From positions 248,001 through 312,000 of the forward strand of contig NZ_VTPZ01000001.1 of the NCBI RefSeq assembly GCF_008638305.1: a stretch of 64,000 bases of DNA, in the 5' to 3' direction. Under the pieces are notes generated by a model. It was not told the DNA's origin, did no database searches, and saw nothing but the letters and a program-made list of their open reading frames with translations. The stretch comes from Pseudomonas profundi. GTDB taxonomy: Bacteria; Pseudomonadota; Gammaproteobacteria; Pseudomonadales; Pseudomonadaceae. Below, piece by piece: positions 56,213-64,000 of this stretch. The position numbers and the translations under genes were made by a program. Positions within the stretch are counted from its first letter, which is position 1; every line of letters begins with the position of its first letter.

Positions 56213-56297
56213 GTGTAGTGCGCCTGCGCTACGCCAGCGCTTCGAACACACTAAACCCGTTAACGAGTCCGGACCCGGCTCCAGAGGCTCGCCAATC
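56213..56297. repeat. 85-bp repeat, copy 2 (REP-like)
   Basis: This is the second copy, 109 bases after the first, with the same hairpin except one base. It ends just before the thrH stop codon, so the two copies together fill most of the 206-base gap between converging pabB and thrH. Confidence 0.75.
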
Positions 56298-56302
56298 AGA
56301 GT

Positions 56303-56920
56303 TTACAGACTCAGCGAACGATTCGACGCCTTGATGAATTCCTTTTTCAGGTCTTCAAAAGTCTGCACAGCAGGGAACTGCGGGAACTCTGCAATCACAT
56401 TATCCGGCGCATGGAAGAGAATGCCCGCATGGGCTTCTGCCAGCATGGTGGTGTCATTGTACGAGTCGCCGGCAGCTATGATGCGGTAATACAGGCTTTT
56501 CAGCGCAATGACCGACTGACGCTTGGGATCCTTCTGGCGCAATTGATAATCCACCACACGACCGGAGTCGTCTGTCACCAGCTTGTGGCACAGCAGCGTC
56601 GGGAAGCCCAACTGACGCATCAGCGGCTGCGAAAACTCATAAAAGGTGTCCGAGAGGATCACGACCTGGAAGCGTTCGCGCAGCCAGTCAACGAACTCGG
56701 CAGCCCCTTCGAGCGGCTGGAGCGTTGCGATCACTTCCTGGATGTCGGACAGTTTCAGTCCGTGTTCGTCCAGAATTCGCAGCCGCTGCTTCATGAGCAC
56801 GTCGTAGTCGGGAATATCCCGTGTGGTCGCCCTGAGCTCGGCGATACCGGTTTTTTCAGCAAAGGCGATCCATATTTCCGGGACTAGAACACCCTCGAGA
56901 TCAAGGCAAGCGATTTCCAC
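56303..56920 (-). CDS. thrH: Bifunctional phosphoserine phosphatase / homoserine phosphotransferase ThrH
   Basis: ThrH is a HAD-family enzyme that dephosphorylates phosphoserine and can transfer the phosphate to homoserine, linking to threonine. The 205-residue product has motif I as DLEGVLVPE, with Asp7 as nucleophile and Glu9 where most relatives have Asp, as known for ThrH. Motif II is VILSDTFYEF, and motif IV is AAGDSYNDTTML. The start is GTG at 56920 with AGGAG upstream; an ATG further upstream would add unconserved residues. It is convergent with pabB and divergent from cysH. Confidence 0.94.
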   Translation of the reverse strand: MEIACLDLEGVLVPEIWIAFAEKTGIAELRATTRDIPDYDVLMKQRLRILDEHGLKLSDIQEVIATLQPLEGAAEFVDWLRERFQVVILSDTFYEFSQPLMRQLGFPTLLCHKLVTDDSGRVVDYQLRQKDPKRQSVIALKSLYYRIIAAGDSYNDTTMLAEAHAGILFHAPDNVIAEFPQFPAVQTFEDLKKEFIKASNRSLSL

Positions 56921-57017
56921 ACAGCACTCCTGGGACGTTGGGTAGTTGAATTGGCGCCACAATCTACCGCCAAGCGTGCCCCTGCGCAATGCCGAAGCAG
57001 CCTGGGTCGCTTACGCT

Positions 57018-57046
57018 TATAACCGTATAGCGTTAAAAATATAACC
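57018..57046 (+). promoter_or_regulatory. Direct repeat in the cysH/thrH divergent region, candidate regulator site
   Basis: TATAACC occurs at 57018-57024 and 57040-57046, exactly 22 bases apart. The region is A/T-rich and lies before cysH. CysB targets carry ATAAC-type half-sites, so this is a plausible CysB site; a promoter was not assigned. Confidence 0.35.
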
Positions 57047-57127
57047 AAATACAAGGCGATGATCTAAGCGGGCTTTGTTAGACTTCCGCGAAACGGCAGA
57101 TCGCCAATGCCGAGCCTGGAGAGCCTG

Positions 57128-57859
57128 ATGCTAAACGAAACCTTCGACCCCATTGCGCTGGCAGACGAGTACGCCGGCAAGTCACCACAGCAGATACTGA
57201 AACTGGCTATCGAGAGCTTTGATGATCTGTGGCTGTCATTCAGCGGCGCGGATGACATTGTCGTGCTGGATATGGCCTGGAAGATCAACCCTGACATCAA
57301 GGTCTTCACGCTGGACACTGGTCGCCTGCATGCCGAGACCTACCGGTTCCTTGAGCAGGTCCGCAAGCATTACGGCATTCAGCTTGAAGTGCTCTCCCCT
57401 GACCGGGACAAGCTGGACGCTTACGTGCGTGAGAAAGGCCTGTTCGATTTCTACGAAAGTGGTCATCAAGAGTGCTGCGGTATCCGCAAGATCGAACCGC
57501 TGCGTCGTAAGCTTGCGGGTGTTGATGCCTGGATTACCGGTCAGCGCAAGGATCAGAGCCCGACACGTACTAACGTACCGGTTATCGAAGCAGACACCGG
57601 CTTCAGCGGACCGGGGCGCTCGCTGGTCAAATTCAATCCGCTAGCGAACTACAGCAGCGAAGACGTCTGGAATTACATCCGCATGCTGGAAATCCCTTAC
57701 AACAGCCTGCACGAACGCGGCTTTGTCAGCATCGGCTGCGAGCCCTGCACCCGGCCAGTATTGCCGAACCAGCATGAGCGCGAAGGCCGCTGGTGGTGGG
57801 AAGAAGCCACGCAAAAGGAATGCGGGTTGCATGGTGGGAATCTGATTGCCAAGGGCTGA
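57128..57859 (+). CDS. cysH: Adenylyl-sulfate (APS/PAPS) reductase CysH
   Basis: CysH reduces activated sulfate to sulfite in assimilation. The 243-residue product has the PP-loop [14 protein letters not shown]-type substrate residues, the two cysteine pairs ECCGIRK and GCEPCTRP that bind a [4Fe-4S] cluster, and the C-terminal catalytic cysteine in KECGLH. The cluster cysteines indicate the APS-preferring type, as in P. aeruginosa. The ATG at 57128 is preferred because GGAGAG precedes it; an upstream in-frame ATG at 57107 is the alternative. Its partner regulator cysB lies across an element-rich gap. Confidence 0.93.
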   Translation: MLNETFDPIALADEYAGKSPQQILKLAIESFDDLWLSFSGADDIVVLDMAWKINPDIKVFTLDTGRLHAETYRFLEQVRKHYGIQLEVLSPDRDKLDAYVREKGLFDFYESGHQECCGIRKIEPLRRKLAGVDAWITGQRKDQSPTRTNVPVIEADTGFSGPGRSLVKFNPLANYSSEDVWNYIRMLEIPYNSLHERGFVSIGCEPCTRPVLPNQHEREGRWWWEEATQKECGLHGGNLIAKG

Positions 57860-57871
57860 TTTCGTCATAGT

Positions 57872-58215
57872 AGCTGGAAGCTGGAAGCTGGAAGGGTGAG
57901 ATTGGGGTTGATGGTAGGTTTCCACCGGAGCTAACCAATCCCTGGGGGTGTAGCGCGCCTGCGCTACGCCAGATTCGCAGCAACTCCGCATCGCTGTTAC
58001 TCATGGAGGTTCACCGCAACTCCGCATGGCCGGCTAGCTTGATACGAGCTGGCGCTCGAACCTCCCAGGAACCCCCACGTCACGCGAGACAGCACACCGC
58101 GGTAGAGGGGAGGAGCTCTTCCAAATATTGCTCCTCTGCCGCCCGAACGAACGCATAAAAACCAACCAACAACTCCGGTCTCACCCTTCCAACTTCCAGC
58201 CTTAAGCTTCCAGCT
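57872..58215. mobile_element. MITE-like element of about 345 bp with terminal inverted repeats
   Basis: The gap between cysH and cysB is bounded by imperfect inverted repeats of about 45-50 bases: AGCTGGAAGCT...GGAAGGGTGAGA from 57872, and the same pattern on the other strand from 58215. Inside are several hairpins: GTAGCGC/GCGCTAC at 57950, GGAGGTTC/GAACCTCC (about 58005 and 58058) and GGAGGAGC/GCTCCTC (about 58110 and 58130). No transposase or open frame of note exists, so a non-autonomous miniature element is the best reading. Its target duplication was not identified. Confidence 0.6.
57948..57972. repeat. REP-like hairpin, third copy
   Basis: GTGTAGCGCGCCTGCGCTAC, extended by GCCAG, is identical over 25 bases to the start of the repeat at 56104, while the following sequence differs. 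It forms a GTAGCGC/GCGCTAC hairpin and lies within the MITE-like element after cysH. Confidence 0.7.
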
Positions 58216-58219
58216 TGTC

Positions 58220-59233
<1,014 letters not shown>

Positions 59234-59329
59234 TTATAACCATCTTAGCGGGTTTTGATCTCAGGTTAGACCATATGTTGCTGACAGGTTCGGCAAGTCG
59301 GGACGAACGGAGACACCGTTGGTCGGGGT

Positions 59330-60235
59330 TCAGCGCTTCGGATTGCTTATCCCGTGGGGTACATGGCCTGTCAGAACAGAACTGACCGCCTTGCGGCAAT
59401 GGCCTTCCTGGTCATCAAAGAATAGATCGGCACCAAAGGCACGCAGAAAATGCGTCTTGTCCAGACCACCCAGAAATAATGATTCGTCCAGACGAATATC
59501 CCATTCGCGCAGCGTGCGGATCACCCGCTCGTGGGCCGGCGCACTGCGTGCGGTGAATAACGCAGTGCGGATCGGGCAATCTGTAGTAGCAAATTCGGTC
59601 TGAATGCGATTCAGCGCTGCCAGAAAGGGCTTGAACGGCCCGCCACCGAGTGGCTGGCGCGCAGCCGCGAGCTCGCTGGCCTGAAACGCAGCCAGGCCTT
59701 CACGTTGAAATACCTGCTCGGATTCATCAGAGAACAGCACCGCATCACCGTCAAAGGCGATGCGCAATTCATTACCGGTTTCACGGCGAATACCAGAGGG
59801 CAGAATAGTTGCAGCGGCGAAACCTGCTTCCAGCGTGCTGCGCACATCCTCGGCATGGGTGGAAAGAAACAGGTGACAGCCAAAAGCCGGAATATAGGTG
59901 TAGGGGCTGCGTCCGCCGGCAAAGGCGGCCCGGGTGATATCCAGATGGTAATGCTGGATGGAGTTAAAGATGCGCAACCCGGTATCAGCGCTGTTGCGTG
60001 ACAGCAAGACGACTTCGACCCGGGTATCGCCTTCCAGCAAGGTATTGATGCGTAGCAGCTTCTCGACCAGACCAAAGGCCTCCCCCCGTTCCAGCGGAGT
60101 ATCCTCCCGGGCAATCTGGTATTGCCGATAGGCTTCCAGGCCTTCCTGCTCGTAGACCCGGTGACTCTCGTCCAGATCGAACAAAGCCCGAGAGGAAATC
60201 GCTATCACCAATTTGTCGCCGAGCAGGGCCGCCAT
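59330..60235 (-). CDS. 5'-nucleotidase (cytosolic NT5C1 family)
   Basis: This 301-residue protein matches the cytosolic 5'-nucleotidase family that hydrolyses nucleoside monophosphates. HAD-like acidic positions are visible: IAISSRALFDLDESH near the N-terminus, the central LRIAFDGDAVLFSDESE with two Asp, and LGGLDKTHFLRAFGADLFFDDQ near the C-terminus. It lies between cysB and a PanE-like gene on the same strand. Nucleotide preference is not known. Confidence 0.86.
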   Translation of the reverse strand: MAALLGDKLVIAISSRALFDLDESHRVYEQEGLEAYRQYQIAREDTPLERGEAFGLVEKLLRINTLLEGDTRVEVVLLSRNSADTGLRIFNSIQHYHLDITRAAFAGGRSPYTYIPAFGCHLFLSTHAEDVRSTLEAGFAAATILPSGIRRETGNELRIAFDGDAVLFSDESEQVFQREGLAAFQASELAAARQPLGGGPFKPFLAALNRIQTEFATTDCPIRTALFTARSAPAHERVIRTLREWDIRLDESLFLGGLDKTHFLRAFGADLFFDDQEGHCRKAVSSVLTGHVPHGISNPKR

Positions 60236-60253
60236 CAGTTCGTTCCGGTTGTG

Positions 60254-61204
60254 TCAGTCTTCAAGATAGCCAGCCTGGATGAATTCAAGCATGGCCAGCA
60301 GGGCTTCAGTCCTGGGCATGCTGATACCCACTTCGGCCGCTATGCGCAGAGGCTCACCGTACATGAGGTCGAGCTCCATGGGGCGCTTGTGCAGCCAGTC
60401 ATGGTACATGCTGGCGTGGTAATCGGGCATCTTGGATGTTCCGTAGAGCAGCTTGTCAGGGAAGTCCCCGGGGATTTCGCAGCCGCAGGCGCTAGCCACC
60501 GCGACAACCTCGGACATCATGTCGCGTATCAGCTTGTGGCTGGACGGATCCCCTAGCAGATCACGAGTCCCGGCATTCAGCACCACGTGCATTCCGTTGA
60601 ATGGCAGGTTCCAGACCAGCTTGTGCCAGCGCGCCGCATCCACGTTTTCCATCTCGCGTGATTTTACGCCGGAGCTTTTGAACAGCTCGGCGGCTTCGCT
60701 GATTATCGCTGCGGCCGCGGCCTCATCGGCGGGGCCGGAATGGTAGCCGAGATCGATCTGGCCATTGAACTGATGGTTGATCACGCCCGGCTCTTCGCGG
60801 AACAGGCACACGTAGCACATGCCGCCGATGAGATGGATATTGTCGGGCAGCATGGGGCGCAGCAGGCTTTCGTTGTTCAAGCCATTCTGCAGCAGGATGA
60901 CCTTGGCGCCGTCAGCCGCCGCCTGCGCGATAATCGGCGCAAGCTCTTCATTTGCCGTGGCCTTGGCGCCGATCAACAGCCAATCGCAGGCGGGCATCTC
61001 GGCAACGTCGCGATACGCCTGAACCGGATCAAGCGTCATGTCACCGTGAACCATGCTGTGTACAGTGATGCCCTTCTCGACGACCGCCTGGTACTCACTG
61101 CGCAGCAGAAAATGCACGTCATGACCGCCCTTGGCGAGCATCAAGCCATAAAAGCCTCCAATCGCTCCGGTGCCGATGATGCCGATACGCGGTTTGTTCT
61201 GCAT
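60254..61204 (-). CDS. 2-dehydropantoate 2-reductase family protein (PanE/ApbA-like)
   Basis: The 316-residue NADPH-dependent reductase family member begins with the nucleotide motif IGIIGTGAIGGFYGLMLAKGG and has the conserved catalytic-region pieces KATANEELAPII and the lysine/asparagine positions LVWNLPFNGMHVVLNA. PanE makes pantoate for coenzyme A; this family also includes enzymes of unknown role, so the name is given with reserve. Its ATG at 61204 has AGAGGA upstream; a longer frame to 61348 is unlikely. It is divergent from DAHP synthase. Confidence 0.85.
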   Translation of the reverse strand: MQNKPRIGIIGTGAIGGFYGLMLAKGGHDVHFLLRSEYQAVVEKGITVHSMVHGDMTLDPVQAYRDVAEMPACDWLLIGAKATANEELAPIIAQAAADGAKVILLQNGLNNESLLRPMLPDNIHLIGGMCYVCLFREEPGVINHQFNGQIDLGYHSGPADEAAAAAIISEAAELFKSSGVKSREMENVDAARWHKLVWNLPFNGMHVVLNAGTRDLLGDPSSHKLIRDMMSEVVAVASACGCEIPGDFPDKLLYGTSKMPDYHASMYHDWLHKRPMELDLMYGEPLRIAAEVGISMPRTEALLAMLEFIQAGYLED

Positions 61205-61468
61205 AAGAATCCTCTGAGCTCCACTGTCTGGGGTTGGTAAGCATATCCGAGATGACCATGATAGGGGCACCGACCGCGGAAAACAGTCATGCGGGCGACA
61301 AAGGTCCGTCGGAAAAGGTTTATCATAGGCGCCGTAGCTGATTGACACCCTTTATCGAAGCGATGCAACGACGCGGGGTAGCCGGCAAAGGCTACGTTGA
61401 TTAAGCTGACGCACATTCTTTGCAAGGCTGTCCGGTTGACAGTCTCTATGACATGTTCAGGAAGGAAG

Positions 61469-62545
61469 ATGGCCGACTTACCTATTGATGACTTATACGT
61501 TGCTTCGAACGAAGTACTGATCACGCCTGCCGACCTCAAGGCCAAGATCCCCTTGACCGAAGCCGCGCAGAAAACCGTTGTGGAAAGCCGCCAGGTGATC
61601 CGTGACATCCTCGACGGCAAGGACCATAGACTGTTCATCGTCATCGGGCCCTGCTCGATTCATGATGTCGACGCCGCGAAGGACTATGCCCGACGCCTGA
61701 AGGAATTGGCAGAGGAAGTCGGCGACACCCTGTATCTGGTCATGCGCGTCTATTTCGAGAAGCCACGCACCACTGTTGGCTGGAAAGGCCTGATCAACGA
61801 CCCCTACCTCGACGACAGCTTCAAGATCGAGGATGGTTTGCACATCGGCCGGCAGCTGTTGCGCGACCTCACCGAGATGGGCCTGCCTACCGCTACCGAA
61901 GCACTCGACCCGATTTCTCCCCAGTACCTTCAGGATCTGATTTCCTGGTCAGCTATTGGCGCGCGCACCACCGAGTCCCAGACCCACCGGGAAATGTCCT
62001 CTGGCCTGTCCTGTGCCGTCGGCTTCAAGAACGGTACCGATGGTGGCCTGGCTGTTGCCATTAATGCATTGCAATCGGTGTCCAGCCCGCACCGCTTCCT
62101 GGGCATCAATCAGGCCGGGGAATGCTCGATCGTTACGACCAAGGGCAACCAGTACGGTCATGTCGTGCTGCGTGGCGGCAATGGCAAACCCAACTACGAT
62201 TCGGTCAGCGTGGCGCTGTGCGAGCAGGAACTGGAGAAAGCCGGTGTCCCGACCAACATCATGATCGATTGCAGCCATGCCAACTCGAACAAGGATCCGG
62301 GACTGCAGCCGCTGGTAATGGAGAACGTCGCCAACCAGATCCTTGAAGGCAACAATTCGATTATCGGGCTGATGGTGGAGAGCCATATCAACTGGGGTAA
62401 CCAGTCGATTCCGCCCGATCTGGCAGACCTGAAGTACGGCGTATCGGTCACCGATGCCTGTATTGACTGGGATACCACGGTCAAAAGCATTCGCAACATG
62501 CACCACAAGCTGAAGGATGTTCTGCCTGAACGCCAGCGTGGCTAA
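61469..62545 (+). CDS. 3-deoxy-7-phosphoheptulonate (DAHP) synthase, class I
   Basis: DAHP synthase joins phosphoenolpyruvate and erythrose-4-phosphate to start aromatic amino acid synthesis. The 358-residue class I enzyme has the active-site blocks RLFIVIGPCSIHD, RVYFEKPRTTVGWKGLINDP and the metal-binding IMIDCSHANSNKD. AGGAAGGAAG precedes the start at 61469; the frame continues upstream without such a site. Which aromatic amino acid inhibits it is not clear from sequence alone. A strong terminator follows. Confidence 0.93.
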   Translation: MADLPIDDLYVASNEVLITPADLKAKIPLTEAAQKTVVESRQVIRDILDGKDHRLFIVIGPCSIHDVDAAKDYARRLKELAEEVGDTLYLVMRVYFEKPRTTVGWKGLINDPYLDDSFKIEDGLHIGRQLLRDLTEMGLPTATEALDPISPQYLQDLISWSAIGARTTESQTHREMSSGLSCAVGFKNGTDGGLAVAINALQSVSSPHRFLGINQAGECSIVTTKGNQYGHVVLRGGNGKPNYDSVSVALCEQELEKAGVPTNIMIDCSHANSNKDPGLQPLVMENVANQILEGNNSIIGLMVESHINWGNQSIPPDLADLKYGVSVTDACIDWDTTVKSIRNMHHKLKDVLPERQRG

Positions 62546-62591
62546 GCTCTGACGGGCCAGGGGCCTGAAACATCCAGCGCGCTGAAGAAAC

Positions 62592-62621
62592 AAAAAAACC
62601 CGCCGGCAAGGCGGGTTTTTT
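62592..62621. terminator. Intrinsic terminator after DAHP synthase
   Basis: ACCCGCC (62598-62604) and GGCGGGT (62610-62616) form a stem with a 5-base loop and T-run TTTTTT on the plus strand and an A-run before. It serves the plus-strand DAHP gene and, by symmetry, the GNAT gene on the minus strand. Confidence 0.9.
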
Positions 62622-62636
62622 ATGACAGCATACGCA

Positions 62637-62921
62637 TCAGCCAGTATCCGATTTTCCGACCGCCTGGCGCTCCATATAGCGTTCAACATAGGAGCATGAA
62701 GGGATCACCTCGTAACCGCGTATACGTGCGTACTGTAGAGCATGCTCGGTCAGTTGCGCGGCGACGCCCTGCCCGCGCAGGGAATCGGGCACGAACGTAC
62801 GATAGATATCCAGCGTTTGCTTGCCCAGATCCATGTACGCCAGATAGGCACGCGCGCCGTTGACGATGGTGTAGAACTGCTGGCGCTCCGGGTCGTGCAC
62901 GATGCGGTTGTCAGTGCTCAT
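62637..62921 (-). CDS. Small GNAT-type N-acetyltransferase
   Basis: This 94-residue protein fits the short GCN5-related N-acetyltransferase group of roughly 90-110 residues. The acetyl-CoA-binding motif A is visible as VPDSLRGQGVAAQLTEHAL, where RGQG is the pyrophosphate loop. Its C-terminus has SCSYVERYMER, typical for the YjdJ/NAT-type small family. AGGAG lies 10 bases before the ATG at 62921. The substrate is unknown. Confidence 0.87.
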   Translation of the reverse strand: MSTDNRIVHDPERQQFYTIVNGARAYLAYMDLGKQTLDIYRTFVPDSLRGQGVAAQLTEHALQYARIRGYEVIPSCSYVERYMERQAVGKSDTG

Positions 62922-63005
62922 TATTATTGGTCTCCTGGCGGGTGAACGTACAGCCGCGAATAACAAATGACATTTTACTGACGGAAAAATTCATCCGAAA
63001 CGCCA

Positions 63006-63037
63006 TTTTGACGTCAAAAGTACCGGTTTAGACGTCT
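63006..63037. promoter_or_regulatory. Two palindromes upstream of the GNAT gene, candidate operator pair
   Basis: TTTTGACGTCAAAA (63006-63019) is a perfect 14-base palindrome, and AGACGTCT (63030-63037) a perfect 8-base palindrome; both centre on ACGT and their centres are 21 bases apart, two helical turns. They lie in the upstream region of the GNAT gene. On the minus strand TTGACG overlaps the larger one as a possible -35 box. Confidence 0.55.
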
Positions 63038-63064
63038 CGGAGCAACCACCTGTTTTAACATGCC

Positions 63065-64000
63065 CTACCCCATTCCAAGCAGCATCAGTAAGGCGATCGC
63101 CGACAGGCAGGCTATTACCGGGATCGCTACGGTCACGACAAACATATCCTTGTAGGCTTCCTTGTGTGACAACCCCATGATGACAAAAGTGGCAATCACC
63201 GCTCCACAATGTGGCAGCGAGTCGAAGCCACCGGATGCAATCGCAGCGATACGATGCAGTATCTCAGGCTGGATGCCCATTTCCAGATAGTGCGGCGCCA
63301 GCGTCTGCATGAATATCTGCAACCCGCCAGTGGACGAGCCGACGATGCCGGAGACCACGCTGGCCGAGGCAAACACGGACAGCAGTGGCGGAAGGTCCGC
63401 GCCAAGGATCCACTGTGCAAACTCACCGAAACCCGCAGTCTGGGTAACTACTCCACCGAAACCGATCACCGCTGCAGTGTTGAACAGCGGCATGATCGAG
63501 TCCTCAGCGCCCTGGCCGAAGACTTGGGCGATCTTGCGACGCATGCTCGGGAACAGCACGATGCACACCAGCGAACCAATGATCAACGCCATACTTGGCC
63601 AGATGATGGGCTGGGCCTGGCTGAAGCGCAGGGCTTCGGCAAACCAGCTTTCACTCTCCGACCAGTCTGCCATGCCGATCAACAGGCGCGGCAGCATGAT
63701 GACACCCAGCACAACGACCATCGGCACCAGCGCCAGATGCCACGGCGGTGCATCATTCGGATCGCCGATCAGCTGCTCCATACGGCGATCCTGAGCGTTC
63801 TCTACGAAGCCCTCTCCATTGGCGCGGGCAACCTTCCAGCCGCGCTCGACATACCACATACCCAATCCAGCCATGATCAGCGCAGCAAAAATACCGATCC
63901 AGCCGCCGGCAAACAGGTCCGTGCCCAGCGAACTGGCGGAAATGACATTGTGGATCGACGGAGTACCCGGCAGCGCCGTCATGGTGAAGGTGCCCGCACC
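63065..64000 (-). CDS. GntP-family permease (5' part beyond the window)
   Basis: The open frame runs off the end of the window, so the N-terminus is missing; 311 codons are visible. The visible part shows about nine hydrophobic segments, a short signature GAGTFTMTALPGTPSIHNV near the window edge, and the internal AAVIGFGGVVTQTAGF and STGGLQIFMQTLAPHYLE. The pattern fits the GntP/citrate-type carrier group for organic acids. The substrate is not known. Confidence 0.82.
   Translation of the reverse strand, partial: GAGTFTMTALPGTPSIHNVISASSLGTDLFAGGWIGIFAALIMAGLGMWYVERGWKVARANGEGFVENAQDRRMEQLIGDPNDAPPWHLALVPMVVVLGVIMLPRLLIGMADWSESESWFAEALRFSQAQPIIWPSMALIIGSLVCIVLFPSMRRKIAQVFGQGAEDSIMPLFNTAAVIGFGGVVTQTAGFGEFAQWILGADLPPLLSVFASASVVSGIVGSSTGGLQIFMQTLAPHYLEMGIQPEILHRIAAIASGGFDSLPHCGAVIATFVIMGLSHKEAYKDMFVVTVAIPVIACLSAIALLMLLGMG

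Overview
The window is a gene-dense stretch of a Pseudomonadaceae chromosome (moderate-to-high GC by eye). From memory, its gene order matches Pseudomonas aeruginosa PAO1: the run metH, cysI, sohB, fimL, nudC, dnaQ, rnhA, gloB, mltD, yej-type ABC transporter, fabI, ppiD, hupB, lon, clpX, clpP, tig follows PA1843 down to PA1800, and pabB, thrH, cysH, cysB, DAHP synthase follows PA1758 down to PA1750. The lower GC compared with P. aeruginosa would suit a marine or Halopseudomonas-like member, but that is only an inference. No rRNA, prophage, complete insertion sequence or CRISPR array was seen; the window is mostly core genome.

Layout. 1-9.2 kb: metH (5' end cut by the window), a nicotinamide riboside uptake pair (pnuC plus an NR-kinase-like ATPase), a MATE exporter, a DUF2970 protein, a 40-residue membrane peptide, and the sulfite/nitrite reductase operon cysI-DUF934. 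9.2-13.5 kb: an acuI-type reductase and sohB (minus strand), then a histidine phosphatase, an SCP2 protein and an SDR (plus strand). 13.5-19.8 kb, all minus strand: an enoyl-CoA hydratase, fimL, nudC and a two-TM protein; then a methyltransferase, rnhA and dnaQ in overlapping series. 19.9-31 kb, plus strand: gloB, mltD, a five-gene peptide ABC transporter with two tandem binding proteins, and fabI. An intergenic region with three hairpins at about 31.06-31.19 kb may encode a small RNA. 31.3-40 kb, minus strand: the proteostasis block ppiD, hupB, lon, clpX, clpP, tig. 40.1-44 kb, minus strand: a membrane GGDEF/EAL protein, an orphan GspG-like pseudopilin and tRNA genes Leu, His and Arg. 44.2-52 kb: folD, then the 2-methylcitrate cluster prpF-acnD-prpC-prpB with its GntR regulator. 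52.2-54.8 kb, plus strand: an uncharacterised pair, a 7TM protein with inactive-transglutaminase domain and an ATP-grasp ligase. 54.8-64 kb: pabB, thrH, cysH, cysB, a 5'-nucleotidase, a PanE-like reductase, DAHP synthase, a small GNAT protein and a GntP-type permease cut by the window end.

Functional themes. Sulfur assimilation recurs (metH, cysI, cysH and their regulator cysB). One block combines protein folding, secretion and degradation (ppiD, tig, clpXP, lon), with a heat-shock-type promoter in front of lon. Propionate is handled by the AcnD/PrpF version of the methylcitrate cycle, and two matching operator candidates flank the prp promoter.

The least explained elements are the 7TM/ATP-grasp pair, the hairpin-rich RNA candidate after fabI, a roughly 345-bp element with terminal inverted repeats between cysH and cysB, paired 85-bp repeats after pabB, and several strong dyads in regulatory regions. 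Nothing here could be compared with databases; family names rest on motifs and recall.
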